DNA from: Bacillota bacterium
GTDB taxonomy: Bacteria; Bacillota; Clostridia; Lachnospirales; Lachnospiraceae
Assembly (NCBI GenBank): GCA_023408815.1
Contig: JAEYJO010000057.1
Coordinates: forward strand, 162,401-226,400
Length of the DNA: 64,000 bases
Reading direction: 5' to 3'
Positions 16,958-26,291 of this stretch are shown here, one piece after another. The notes under the pieces are model-generated. The model made no database searches. It worked only from the letters and a program-made list of their open reading frames with translations, and was not told the DNA's origin. How positions within the stretch are numbered: the first letter of the stretch is position 1; each line of letters starts with the position of its first letter. Both the position numbers and the translations under genes were made by a program.

Positions 16958-18082
16958 CTATTTGGGAACATCATATTTTCCAGCTTTTTGATAAAATCCT
17001 GCAGACACCTGCTTTATCTCTCCATCCATGCAAAGATTCATGAGGCGGCATATGATTTCCCTATATTCCATACCGGATTCCTCCTGAAGCTGTTCTATGC
17101 TCTTAGGATAAAAATCAAGGCATTTTTCAAGCTTTGTATGTCTCTTTTCCTCTTCATCAGCCTCTGTGCCGGACAATTCCTCCTCCCATCTCTTCTTTTT
17201 TTCATGCAGTCCGGTCTCCTCGAGCATTTCAGAAACGGAAAGCATAAGCCCCGCTCCCTGTTTTATTAGCCGGTTACAGCCCTCGCTCAGACTGTCAGTG
17301 GCCCTGCCGGGAAGCACATATACCTCTTTTCCCTGCTCAAGTGCCATATCAGCAGTAATCAAGGTGCCGCTTTTTTCTCTTGCCTCAATGATAACTACCA
17401 CATCCGAAAGTCCGCTGATAATCCGATTTCTGGGTGGAAACAGCTGAGGCTTAGGGCCGGTACCTGGAGAATATTCGGAGAGTATCCCTCCCTGCGTCTT
17501 CATCCTCTCATAAATTTCTCTATTTTCCGCCGGATAGCAAATATCTGCGCCACAGCCTAACACCGCGTAGCTGTTTCCTCCGGCTTCCAGCGCCGCCTTC
17601 TGCCCGATACTGTCGATTCCTCTCGCCATTCCACTTATAAGCGTCACCCCCTCCTGCGCCAGCTGACTTCCCCACAATCCCGCCATATACCTTCCATATT
17701 CCGAGCATTCTCTGGCACCGATTATTGCTACAGAGGGTACGGACTTACTCGGCAGCCTTCCATGAAAATACAACCCGAAGGGAGCATCTTCTATCGCCGC
17801 CAGCTTCTCAGGATAAGAGGATTCTAACAGACTGACGAAATTCACTCCCTTCTCCTTAAGCTTCCCATATTCTCCCTCCACATCCCAGCGACACCGCTCC
17901 CTTATCATTTTCTCCGCTTTGGGGGCTGAAAGGAAATGGACCAGTTCCTTTTCCGTCATCTCATATACCGCCTTGGCGCTCGTCCCATAAGCTGAAAGCT
18001 TACGCTTCATCCTATTCCCGATTCCCGGAACGTTTGCCAGCCAATAAGCATAGGGCTCGTCCCAATTGCTTTCCCCATTCAT
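16958..18082 (-). CDS. dprA: DprA/Smf DNA-processing protein
   Basis: 374 residues from the ATG at 18082 (MNGESNWDEPYAYWLANVPG), 7 bases after the comM stop, with GGGAGAGGT upstream inside comM. N-terminal helix-hairpin-helix (VPGIGNRMKRKLSAYG). The Rossmann core includes IIGARECSEYGR, ISGMARGIDSIGQKAALEAG, PPRNRIISGLSDVVVIIEA and SGTLITADMALEQG. A C-terminal winged helix (DML1-like; LDFYPKSIEQLQEESG) follows. DprA loads RecA onto incoming single-stranded DNA in natural transformation and is kept in many non-competent Firmicutes. Confidence 0.96.
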   Translation of the reverse strand: MNGESNWDEPYAYWLANVPGIGNRMKRKLSAYGTSAKAVYEMTEKELVHFLSAPKAEKMIRERCRWDVEGEYGKLKEKGVNFVSLLESSYPEKLAAIEDAPFGLYFHGRLPSKSVPSVAIIGARECSEYGRYMAGLWGSQLAQEGVTLISGMARGIDSIGQKAALEAGGNSYAVLGCGADICYPAENREIYERMKTQGGILSEYSPGTGPKPQLFPPRNRIISGLSDVVVIIEAREKSGTLITADMALEQGKEVYVLPGRATDSLSEGCNRLIKQGAGLMLSVSEMLEETGLHEKKKRWEEELSGTEADEEEKRHTKLEKCLDFYPKSIEQLQEESGMEYREIICRLMNLCMDGEIKQVSAGFYQKAGKYDVPK

Positions 18083-18089
18083 ATGTTTT

Positions 18090-19622
18090 TTACCTCTCCC
18101 AATATTTATTTCCTTCCATTCGGTAGCTGACGGCCTCTGCCAAGTGCATCTCCTTAATTTGCTCGCTCTCATCCAGATCCGCAATAGTGCGCGCCACACG
18201 GAGAATCCTATAATAGCCTCTGGCACTAAGCCGTAAGGCGGTAAAGGCCTTCTCCATCAGCAGCTCTTCCCTATCTCCCAGTAAACAAAACTTTGATATA
18301 TCCTTCGCGGTAAGCCCTGCGTTACACTTATATTCTCTTCCTCTATACCTTTCTTCCTGTCTCTTTCTGGCGTTCATCACCCTTTTTCGTATAGAAGCAC
18401 TCGATTCACCTTCATTCTTTTTGGTCAGTTCCTTCATGGCTATCGGGGATACCTCCGCGCACAAATCTATCCTGTCCAGAACAGGTCCCGATATACGGCT
18501 TTGATATTTCTTAATATCCGCCTGAGTGCAGCGGCATCTGTTCACATCCGGATAATACCCGCAGGGGCAGGGATTCAGAGCTCCTACCAGCATGAAATCT
18601 GCAGGATATGTATAATTCCCCCCGATTCTTGCGATATTAATCTGCTTCTCTTCCAAAGGCTGTCTTAGCACGTCCAGCACATGCTGGCCGAATTCCGGCA
18701 TCTCATCCAAAAATAACACTCCCTTGTGGGCGAGACTGATGATTCCGGGCCTGGGAATTCTCCCTCCACCCGTGAGGGAATGTATCGTTACGGTATGGTG
18801 AGGGCTTAAGAAGGGCCTTTTTTCGATGAGGGCCTTCCCGCCGCTTAACCGCCCTGCAATACTATAGAGCGAGGAAACCTCCATGCATTCTTCACTCGTA
18901 AGAGGCGGAAGAATGCCCGTAATCCTGTTTGCTATCATCGTCTTGCCGGAGCCGGGAGGCCCTACGAGCAATAAATTATGAAAACCCGCAGCAGCGATTT
19001 CCGCCGTCCGTTTCGCCGCCGTCTGTCCGCTTATTTCCGAAAAATCAGGCGTTTTTTCTCGCTTTCCTTTCCTGTTTGCAACAACTTTTTCCTTCGCATT
19101 CTCTTCCTTCCGCTCTCCCTTTAAATAGCTGAGTGCGTCTTGCAGGGAAGCAGCACCTATTACCTCTATTCCGGATATTACTGCTCCCTCCTCCTTATTT
19201 TCTTCGGGTACCAGACACCTCTTTATTCCCTCCTCTTTCGCCCGCCTTACCAATGGAAGAATTCCTTTTATGGGATTGACCTTTCCATTAAGGCTAAGTT
19301 CTCCCACAATCATGATACCGGATACTGCCTCTTCCTCAATACAGTCCATAGATCGAAGCATGCCTACCGCTATAGGAAGGTCAAAGGCCGTCCCTTCCTT
19401 TCTTACATTTGCCGGAGATAAATTAACCGTAGTCCGCATAGGAGACAGCGCGATACCGGAATTTTTCAGTGCTACCCTTACTCGTTCTCCCGCTTCCTTC
19501 ACTTCTCCGCTCAAATAGCCCACCATTAAAAAGCCAGGCAGGCCTTTCGCCATATCTACCTCCACATGGACCAGCATGGTATTCATACCGCATATAGCTG
19601 CTGATATTATAGTACTAAACAT
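18090..19622 (-). CDS. comM: ComM/YifB Mg-chelatase-like AAA+ ATPase
   Basis: 510 residues from the ATG at 19622 (MFSTIISAAICGMNTMLVHV), the family's usual opening; GGAGG is 12 bases upstream and a TTG three codons earlier is the alternative. N-terminal Lon-like ChlI domain (VNLSPANVRKEGTAFDLPIA), Walker A GPPGSGKT, Walker B GVLFLDEMPEFG, a zinc-like CPCGYYPDVNRCRCT, and a C-terminal Mg_chelatase_C domain. ComM is a hexameric branch-migration helicase that aids chromosomal integration of transformed DNA. Coupled to dprA, so the pair forms a small recombination operon. Confidence 0.95.
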   Translation of the reverse strand: MFSTIISAAICGMNTMLVHVEVDMAKGLPGFLMVGYLSGEVKEAGERVRVALKNSGIALSPMRTTVNLSPANVRKEGTAFDLPIAVGMLRSMDCIEEEAVSGIMIVGELSLNGKVNPIKGILPLVRRAKEEGIKRCLVPEENKEEGAVISGIEVIGAASLQDALSYLKGERKEENAKEKVVANRKGKREKTPDFSEISGQTAAKRTAEIAAAGFHNLLLVGPPGSGKTMIANRITGILPPLTSEECMEVSSLYSIAGRLSGGKALIEKRPFLSPHHTVTIHSLTGGGRIPRPGIISLAHKGVLFLDEMPEFGQHVLDVLRQPLEEKQINIARIGGNYTYPADFMLVGALNPCPCGYYPDVNRCRCTQADIKKYQSRISGPVLDRIDLCAEVSPIAMKELTKKNEGESSASIRKRVMNARKRQEERYRGREYKCNAGLTAKDISKFCLLGDREELLMEKAFTALRLSARGYYRILRVARTIADLDESEQIKEMHLAEAVSYRMEGNKYWER

Positions 19623-19812
19623 TAAATACAACTTCCTCCTTTTGCTTTTTATTCAATTAGACGTTCGTGAAACTCGTAACAAATCCATGCGGAAAGTTCA
19701 TGATAAACCCCAAAGGGCGCGCCAAATTTTTACGATATAACAGTTCCGCAATCCTCGACTTATATTTAAAATGAATGCAATAAAAATGGAATTTTCGGGG
19801 GAATCCCCTGAT

Positions 19813-19853
19813 GTTCCTTCATACGCCCGGCAAAAACGCCGGACGCAGGGAAC
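19813..19853 (-). terminator. Hairpin downstream of the HD-GYP gene, probable terminator
   Basis: GTTCC and GGAAC ends enclose an inner CCGGC/GCCGG stem with a T-rich loop. It lies 42 bases past the stop at 19895 on the minus strand. No clean T-run follows at once, so termination is likely but not certain. Confidence 0.45.
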
Positions 19854-19894
19854 TTATGATAATAAATGAAATCCTATGTAAGCCTAAAAACCTA

Positions 19895-21076
19895 TTAGAA
19901 GAACTGTCCCGGAATATACTCTTCCACTTCCGTACCTTCTTCTGCAATTCCGGTGTGAATCTCTGCTTCCTCGAGTTCCGGTACATTGATGCCGTGCTCA
20001 CGCAGCGTCTTCGTATCGATGATGCAGCGGTTATCCATCGTCTTCATAATATCGACAACTTCCAAGTCGCTGTAAGATTTCTCCGCCAAATCCATGATAT
20101 TATTGTCCTTAAAGCCTAAGACCATCGGACGAAGAACATTTTCTTCGTTATTTCTGATTACGATTGCCTTATCACCGGTATTTAACTCTACACTCACACC
20201 AGGCACCAGAATATTCACAGACTCAATGAGAGCGTCCACGATCTCCGGCGCATATATCTCCGGGTGGTTCAGCAAATGCTTAAGAGCTGCAACCTCCGAA
20301 ACCGGAGCTCCATTCAAGTGCATCGCTGTCATCGTATCGTAAGTCTCGGCTACCGTAAGCACTTGTGCTCCCATCACGGGCCTAAACCGCTTATCCTCCA
20401 CGCCGACTTTAAAATTATCCATCATCTTCTGGGACTGTACACAGATACGCTTAATATTAGGCTCTGCGGAAAATACCCTGCCGATCAGTTCGAAACCTGC
20501 CGCCTTATAGGAAGCGATCATCTCCTTCTCCGTATCGTTATTCTCTTCCTTCTCCGATACCGTTTTAGGCAACGACAACATTCCGACGTCGTGTACCAAC
20601 GCCGCCAAAACGGTGTCCATCTGCTCCTCGAGCTTTATATTCAGCACATGCGTTATCATCGCACAAAGAATAGCCGTGTTTAACGCGTGCTTGTATACAT
20701 GATCCTCTTTACTTCTCAAATTCTGGATAAAATTGATACTTTTATCGAGATGGCCATAACGCCTAAGAATGTTATTCACGATTACCTGAAGCTTCGGTCC
20801 CCGTTTGCTGTCCTTCAATTTATTCAATTCCTCGCTCAGCGCGAACACAGTCATCGTCTGAAAACGCTCGAACAAAATATCCTCCTGCGTCATCGGCGGA
20901 ACTGGCTCAGCCGGCTCCAGAATGAACAAACCGATTAAACCGAACGTATGAATACTCTGAATGCCTTGTGCTGTAAGCTTAGAACTGCGCTCATAAAGCA
21001 AGACCCCATCCTTGTTGTAGATCGGCCTTGCCAATCTCATTCCCTTCTTTAACTTCTCTGTTTTCACAAAAAGCAT
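19895..21076 (-). CDS. HD-domain protein of the HD-GYP type with degenerate GYP motif
   Basis: 393 residues. An N-terminal region of about 55 residues (KLKKGMRLARPIYNKDGVLL) is the usual prefix of clostridial HD-GYP proteins. The HD domain has H130 and the H162-D163 pair in LVHDVGMLSLPKT, but the lysine of HDxGK is Met. The HHExxDGxGYP block that names the family is missing; the matching place reads GFELIGRV...SQKMMDNF. Active HD-GYP enzymes cleave cyclic di-GMP; this one may bind without cleaving or act on another substrate. It starts 23 bases after sigK with an AAAGGGGG site and is likely cotranscribed with sigK. Confidence 0.8.
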   Translation of the reverse strand: MLFVKTEKLKKGMRLARPIYNKDGVLLYERSSKLTAQGIQSIHTFGLIGLFILEPAEPVPPMTQEDILFERFQTMTVFALSEELNKLKDSKRGPKLQVIVNNILRRYGHLDKSINFIQNLRSKEDHVYKHALNTAILCAMITHVLNIKLEEQMDTVLAALVHDVGMLSLPKTVSEKEENNDTEKEMIASYKAAGFELIGRVFSAEPNIKRICVQSQKMMDNFKVGVEDKRFRPVMGAQVLTVAETYDTMTAMHLNGAPVSEVAALKHLLNHPEIYAPEIVDALIESVNILVPGVSVELNTGDKAIVIRNNEENVLRPMVLGFKDNNIMDLAEKSYSDLEVVDIMKTMDNRCIIDTKTLREHGINVPELEEAEIHTGIAEEGTEVEEYIPGQFF

Positions 21077-21099
21077 ATACTGTCCCCCTTTATCTGACG

Positions 21100-21735
21100 T
21101 TAAGATTCTTTTTCGAATCCTCTTTTAAGCTTACCCAGAGCCCTTTTCTCAATACGGGAAACATAGCTTCTGGATATTCCCAGCCGTTCCCCGATCTCCC
21201 TTTGGGTAACCTCTCTCCCCGTTTCAAGTCCGTACCTTAAAAAAATAATTTCTTTTTCTCTGCCCTCTAACTTCTCCAACAAGCGTGCCAATTTTTTCAA
21301 ATCGCTGCACAGCTCCATTCTGTCTATCACATCTACCTGTTCAGTCTCAATAATATCGAGTAAATTTATCTCATTTCCTTCTTTATCCGTTCCAATCGGC
21401 TCATATAAGGATACTTCTTTAGACGTCTTTCTCTTGGAGCGAATCAACATTAACAATTCGTTGTCTATACAGCGCGAAGCATATGTGCTGAGCTTTCCCT
21501 TGCTGGCATCAAAAGATGCCACCGCTTTAATAAGCCCAATCGTGCCTATGGAAATCAAGTCTTCCATGTCCTCATCCACGTTCTGATACTTCTTGGCGAT
21601 GTGGGCCACCAGGCGTAAATTGCGCTCAATAAGAATTTCTCTCGCTTCCCGGGCTTTCTCACTGCTCCCTTTTTGCAGGTTCTGAATATAGCAGGCTTCT
21701 TCTTCTGCGGTTAAAGGTTTTTGGAAAGTTTTCAA
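21100..21735 (-). CDS. sigK: Sporulation sigma factor SigK, uninterrupted and without pro-peptide
   Basis: 211 residues. Region 2 holds ERNLRLVAHIAKKY, DLISIGTIGLIKAVASFD and LSTYASRCIDNELLM. The stretch SLYEPIGTDKEGNEINLLDI is that of SigK and not SigE. Region 4 ends LGISRSYVSRIEKRALGKLK. SigK directs late mother-cell genes for coat and cortex. The only start is the TTG at 21735 with GGGGGC upstream; an in-frame TGA lies 6 codons earlier, so the roughly 20-residue membrane pro-sequence of Bacillus pro-SigK cannot be encoded here. The ORF is continuous, with no skin element. HD-GYP gene follows at 23 bases. Confidence 0.93.
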   Translation of the reverse strand: MKTFQKPLTAEEEACYIQNLQKGSSEKAREAREILIERNLRLVAHIAKKYQNVDEDMEDLISIGTIGLIKAVASFDASKGKLSTYASRCIDNELLMLIRSKRKTSKEVSLYEPIGTDKEGNEINLLDIIETEQVDVIDRMELCSDLKKLARLLEKLEGREKEIIFLRYGLETGREVTQREIGERLGISRSYVSRIEKRALGKLKRGFEKES

Positions 21736-21812
21736 AAAGCGCCCCCGAAGTCAATTTATTATATTCTATGACCTCGCTGCCCTTCTAGTGCCTTTCCATT
21801 TAAATTAACTAT

Positions 21813-21841
21813 ATTATACAAATTATTACCAAAAATAGCAA
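21813..21841 (-). promoter_or_regulatory. Predicted promoter upstream of sigK
   Basis: TTGCTA (21836-21841) and a perfect TATAAT (21813-21818), 17 bases apart, on the minus strand about 80 bases before the sigK start. It looks vegetative rather than mother-cell-specific. A SigE or SigK site was not identified with confidence. Confidence 0.4.
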
Positions 21842-21845
21842 CAAC

Positions 21846-23000
21846 TTAAAAGAGAAATTGGGCCATAACATAATTACTTACATCTCTCCCGTAAGAAGTC
21901 AGTTTTACCCGTTCTCCTGTATCGATCAGGCCGTTATCAAGAAGCTGTTGCAAAACCGGCCCGTATATATTCTCCATATCCTCGTGAAAAGCCTCAAAAA
22001 ATTCCGCTCTGCTCACGCCCTCAGTCAAACGAAGTCCCAAAAACATGAACTCCTCCATCTGTTCTGCTCTGCCCAGCCTTTGAATCTCTTCCTTTACGTT
22101 CCCATGAATCTTCCCTTTGCCATAAGCGTCTAAGTAGGTCTGCATCCTGGCGGTATTCTTCCAGCGCACATTTTCCACCATGGAAGAGGCTCCCAGTCCG
22201 AACCCAGCATAATCGTGTCTCCTCCAGTATGTGGTATTATGTCTGCATTCTCTTCCCTTTAAAGCATAATTGGAAATCTCGTAGCGGCAATAGCCCGCCT
22301 CCTCCAAACGCTTTCCGGTTTCTTCATACATCCGGCGTTCCTCTTCTTCCGAAGGAAGGTCCTTTTCCACTCCGTTTTCTCCTTCTTTCTCACCATACAT
22401 ATCAAAGAAGGGGGTTCCCTCTTCGATAATGAGGCTATAGGCAGAAATATGATCCGGCTTAAGGCCTGTCACCTTAAGTAAAGTCTCCAGATAGCGTTCT
22501 GTAGTCTGCCCCGGAAGCGCCGACATCAGGTCCACATTTATATTATCGAAACCAGCCTCTCTCGCCATATGAAATGCGGCGAAGAAATCGGCAGCATTGT
22601 GGATCCTGCCCAAAGCCTTGAGCTCAGAGTCCTGTAACGACTGCGCACCGATGCTGAGTCTATTGATTCCTGCGGTTTTGTACCGGCTAAGCTTTTCCTT
22701 ATCTACCGTGCATGGATTTACTTCTATGGTTACTTCCGGATTGGGGGAAAAACGGTAGCAGTTCTTCAACTTATCCATTATCTTTTCAATATGGGCTGTC
22801 TGCAGAATGGAAGGGGTTCCTCCTCCAAAAAAAACCGTATCTACAAGGCGCTCTCCATACCGGGAAGCTTCCGTCTCTATTTCCTTAAGCAACGCTGCCG
22901 CATAGATCTCCTTATCCCCCTCCGCGGCCGGAAAGGACAGAAAATCACAGTATAAACACTTTCTTACGCAAAAAGGAATATGAATATATATACTTAACAT
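21846..23000 (-). CDS. hemW: HemW heme chaperone-like radical SAM protein
   Basis: 384 residues. The opening IYIHIPFCVRKCLYCDF has the radical SAM cluster C11-x3-C15-x2-C18. FFGGGTPSIL, EVNPCTVDKEKL and RLSIGAQSLQDSELKALGRIH follow, and the C-terminal HemW domain includes CRHNTTYWRRHDYAGFGLGA. The sequence lacks the extra cysteine and long N-terminus of true coproporphyrinogen oxidase HemN, so HemW (heme insertion) is the better name. It starts on the base right after the lepA stop. In many Firmicutes hrcA-grpE-dnaK follow; here sigK does. Confidence 0.93.
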   Translation of the reverse strand: MLSIYIHIPFCVRKCLYCDFLSFPAAEGDKEIYAAALLKEIETEASRYGERLVDTVFFGGGTPSILQTAHIEKIMDKLKNCYRFSPNPEVTIEVNPCTVDKEKLSRYKTAGINRLSIGAQSLQDSELKALGRIHNAADFFAAFHMAREAGFDNINVDLMSALPGQTTERYLETLLKVTGLKPDHISAYSLIIEEGTPFFDMYGEKEGENGVEKDLPSEEEERRMYEETGKRLEEAGYCRYEISNYALKGRECRHNTTYWRRHDYAGFGLGASSMVENVRWKNTARMQTYLDAYGKGKIHGNVKEEIQRLGRAEQMEEFMFLGLRLTEGVSRAEFFEAFHEDMENIYGPVLQQLLDNGLIDTGERVKLTSYGRDVSNYVMAQFLF

Positions 23001-24815
23001 TTATTTATCATCCAGCTTAAGCACACTCATAAAAGCCTTCTGCGGAATTTCCACGCTGCCTATCTGGCGCATGCGCTTTTTTCCCTCTTTCTGCTTTTCA
23101 AGGAGTTTCTTTTTACGGGTAATATCACCGCCGTAACATTTCGCAAGCACATCCTTTCGCATAGCCTTTACCGTCTCTCTGGCTATGATCTTGCCGCCTA
23201 CCGCCGCCTGGATCGGAATCTCGAACAGATGTCTGGGAATCTCGTCCTTAAGCTTCTCACACATCCTGCGTCCGCGCTCGTAAGCACTGTCCGCATGCAC
23301 GATAAAGGAAAGGGCATCCACCTCTTCGTGGTTGATCAGGATGTCCAGCTTCACCAGTTTGGATTCCTCATAACCCTTCAAATCGTAATCAAAGGAAGCA
23401 TAGCCTTTGGAGCGTGATTTCAGAGCGTCAAAGAAATCATAAATGATTTCGTTTAACGGCAGCTCGTATTTAAGCAGTGCCCTCGTCTCCTCCATATATT
23501 CCATTCCCAGATAACGTCCTCTGCGCTCCTGGCAAAGTTCCATGATGGAACCGATGAACTCTGTGGTCACCATGATCTCCGCACTCACTACCGGCTCCTC
23601 CATATATTCGATTTCCGTAGGGTCCGGTAAATTAGAGGGATTGGTCAATTCTATGACCTCCCCATTGTTCTTATGCACTTTATAGATAACACTCGGCGCC
23701 GTCGTCACCAAATCCAGATTGTATTCTCTTTCCAAACGCTCCTGAATGATTTCCAAATGCAGCAATCCCAAAAAGCCGCAACGGAAACCAAAGCCGAGAG
23801 CGATCGAGGTCTCCGGCTCGTAATGTAAAGATGCATCGTTTAGCTGGAGTTTCTCCAAGGCGTCCCTAAGGTCAGGATATTTCGCCCCGTCTGCAGGATA
23901 CATTCCGCAGTACACCATGGAATTTACCTTTTTATAACCAGGCAAAGGCGCCGCGCAGGGATTTTTTACATCAGTTACCGTATCTCCCACCGCTGTATCC
24001 TTTACATTCTTGATGGAAGCGGTCATATAGCCTACCATGCCCGCAGACAGCTCATCACATGGAATGAACTGACCCGGCCCGAAATAACCCACCTCCACAA
24101 CTTCTGCTTTCGCACCGGTCGCCATCATCAATATCTGCGTACCTCTCCGCACCCTGCCCTCTTTAATGCGGCAAAACACGATAACTCCCTTGTAAGAATC
24201 GTAAAGGGAGTCGAACACGAGAGCCTGAAGAGGGTTGTCCGCACTTCCCGCAGGAGCAGGTATCTTATGTACCACCGCTTCTAACACCTCTTCGATGCCG
24301 ATTCCGCTCTTGGCGGAAATAAGAGGCGCATCCTGCGCCTCAAGGCCGATAATATCTTCAATTTCATCCTTCACACGCTGGGGATCCGCGCTGGGCAAAT
24401 CTATCTTATTAATAACCGGAAATACATCCAGATTGTGATCCAACGCCAAATATACATTAGCTAATGTCTGAGCCTCGATTCCCTGCGCCGCGTCCACCAC
24501 CAGGATCGCTCCGTCGCAGGCTGCAAGACTTCTGCTGACCTCATAGTTAAAATCCACATGTCCGGGAGTATCGATCAGGTTAAAAATATACTCCTCTCCA
24601 TCCTGCGCTTTATATACGATACGAACGGTCTGCGCCTTTATAGTAATTCCCCGCTCTCTCTCCAAATCCATATTGTCTAAGACCTGCGCCTGCATTTCCC
24701 GGCTTGTCAAAAGACCCGTTTTCTCTATAATTCGATCCGCCAAAGTAGATTTTCCATGGTCGATATGGGCCACAATACAAAAATTCCTTATTTTACTTTG
24801 ATCTATGCCTGACAT
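23001..24815 (-). CDS. lepA: LepA / elongation factor 4 ribosomal GTPase
   Basis: 604 residues from the ATG at 24815 ([20 protein letters not shown]); GGAGGAAACAA precedes it. G1 is [10 protein letters not shown]3 [11 protein letters not shown]4 NKIDLP. The C-terminal LepA-specific domain ends [19 protein letters not shown]. LepA acts on stalled or mis-set ribosomes and in initiation or assembly. The gpr-spoIIP-lepA-hemW order is common in clostridia. Confidence 0.98.
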   Translation of the reverse strand: MSGIDQSKIRNFCIVAHIDHGKSTLADRIIEKTGLLTSREMQAQVLDNMDLERERGITIKAQTVRIVYKAQDGEEYIFNLIDTPGHVDFNYEVSRSLAACDGAILVVDAAQGIEAQTLANVYLALDHNLDVFPVINKIDLPSADPQRVKDEIEDIIGLEAQDAPLISAKSGIGIEEVLEAVVHKIPAPAGSADNPLQALVFDSLYDSYKGVIVFCRIKEGRVRRGTQILMMATGAKAEVVEVGYFGPGQFIPCDELSAGMVGYMTASIKNVKDTAVGDTVTDVKNPCAAPLPGYKKVNSMVYCGMYPADGAKYPDLRDALEKLQLNDASLHYEPETSIALGFGFRCGFLGLLHLEIIQERLEREYNLDLVTTAPSVIYKVHKNNGEVIELTNPSNLPDPTEIEYMEEPVVSAEIMVTTEFIGSIMELCQERRGRYLGMEYMEETRALLKYELPLNEIIYDFFDALKSRSKGYASFDYDLKGYEESKLVKLDILINHEEVDALSFIVHADSAYERGRRMCEKLKDEIPRHLFEIPIQAAVGGKIIARETVKAMRKDVLAKCYGGDITRKKKLLEKQKEGKKRMRQIGSVEIPQKAFMSVLKLDDK

Positions 24816-24862
24816 TTGTTTCCTCCGCACCGAATGGCATTTATTATTACTGTAACAATATA

Positions 24863-26230
24863 TCACATTTCCCCCTTTAACACAATGGAAATTACGTGTG
24901 CCAGCGGATCGCAGGCATTCATGATTTCCTCTACCGTATTTGTCTGCGCCCCCAGCTCTATCAGAAGTGTTTTTGCCCTAAGATGCATATTAAACCGATA
25001 AGCTTTCAGATAAATCCTTCTGGCTATGCCGGGATAATATTCATTGCTGGCAGTCTGCGCCTGAAAGGAGAAAGCCAGGTTATCATCAACATACGGATTT
25101 TCAAGATAAGAAAGATCTCCCTTTTCCCTGCTTCTGCTTAGTCCGTTGAAAAACATGAATTGCGCGGTAGGCCTTCCCTGAAGATCGATGACCAGTTTCT
25201 TGTGCTCCGGCATTGCGTCTCTGTGCAGATCAATAACTACTTCTATAGTAGGATTCTGGGCCAACACCTGTTCAATGGCGGGAAGGGCATTGGAATAGGC
25301 ATAGTCTCTCGATTCTACATCATATTCTCCTGTATGATGAATCACATTGAAACCATATTGCTCTCGCAAAATCTGTGCCAGCCGTTCTCCCGCTCCCACC
25401 ACGGTGGTGGATTTATCACCCGGTACAGAATCCACAAAGGCCTCCTGGGAATGGGTGTGATAGATTAATATCTGTGGATTATCCGGCGATGCCTTCATCG
25501 TCATATCCTTTCCCAACAGATTATCCAGATTCAGCTGGTCGTCGGTGATCGACGTAGTTTTGTCTATGGCGTAAAAGGCTTTTACGATATCCTCATACTC
25601 CGTAAGCGAAGACCAATCATATTCGTAACTCTTTGCCTGCGCCTGAAGAAAGCCGCTTTTCTCTTTCCCCGCCTCGTTTTCCTTCCCTTCGCCCTGATCC
25701 GTATCCTTTTCCTCTTCCGTCTTACCTTCTTCCGCTCTATTATGTAAACTATTTTCCTCTTCCATGGCCCTCTCTAAATCACCGTCAATGTGCAGTGCAT
25801 CGTCGCCGTATTCCAAGGATCCACCCTCAATATCCTTGCGCTCCTCGTCCGACCCCTCCTGCCTGATGAGCAGATCGTAAGTGTCCTCATCTTCTATACT
25901 CACATACCCTTTGGCCTGCTCCTCACTGTAGCCGTAGATGGGAAGCTGTGCCGCAATCAGTGGTTTTATCAGATCCATGGAGCTTCCAATGCCTGTCTCT
26001 TCTTCCATAAAAGCAAAAACAGGCATGTATGTCTCCATCATCTGCTTTCTCAGCCAGTCCGCCGCCTTTTCCTGTATACCAAAATCTTTTTCTTTTTTAT
26101 CTACCGAAAAAGAAGAGTATACCGCACATGCGAAAGCTGTTCCGATCAGGATTACCGCACAGCCTGCCACGATTTTCTGTTTTATTTTGTTCCTTCTATT
26201 AAAATTACCGTTCCTGCCTTCGGAATACAA
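24863..26230 (-). CDS. spoIIP: SpoIIP engulfment peptidoglycan hydrolase
   Basis: 455 residues from the TTG at 26230, which follows AGGTGAGGCGA; a TTG at 26272 is an alternative with no clear site. One membrane helix ([20 protein letters not shown]) near the N-terminus, then an acidic low-complexity stretch (about residues 150-205), then the SpoIIP amidase/endopeptidase domain with [25 protein letters not shown] and [10 protein letters not shown] (zinc ligands His and Glu/His). The end [20 protein letters not shown] is typical. With SpoIID and SpoIIM it drives forespore engulfment. Lies between gpr and lepA. Confidence 0.93.
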   Translation of the reverse strand: MYSEGRNGNFNRRNKIKQKIVAGCAVILIGTAFACAVYSSFSVDKKEKDFGIQEKAADWLRKQMMETYMPVFAFMEEETGIGSSMDLIKPLIAAQLPIYGYSEEQAKGYVSIEDEDTYDLLIRQEGSDEERKDIEGGSLEYGDDALHIDGDLERAMEEENSLHNRAEEGKTEEEKDTDQGEGKENEAGKEKSGFLQAQAKSYEYDWSSLTEYEDIVKAFYAIDKTTSITDDQLNLDNLLGKDMTMKASPDNPQILIYHTHSQEAFVDSVPGDKSTTVVGAGERLAQILREQYGFNVIHHTGEYDVESRDYAYSNALPAIEQVLAQNPTIEVVIDLHRDAMPEHKKLVIDLQGRPTAQFMFFNGLSRSREKGDLSYLENPYVDDNLAFSFQAQTASNEYYPGIARRIYLKAYRFNMHLRAKTLLIELGAQTNTVEEIMNACDPLAHVISIVLKGEM

Positions 26231-26291
26231 TCGCCTCACCTCAGCTTCTTGCTGCAAAGTTATACTAGGCAATTATATGCCGAAAAGCAAT

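Noticed and set aside
21100..21735. Possible skin element or pro-SigK leader at sigK
   Set aside because: The frame runs unbroken through regions 2 to 4 and a stop lies just upstream of the start, so neither is present.
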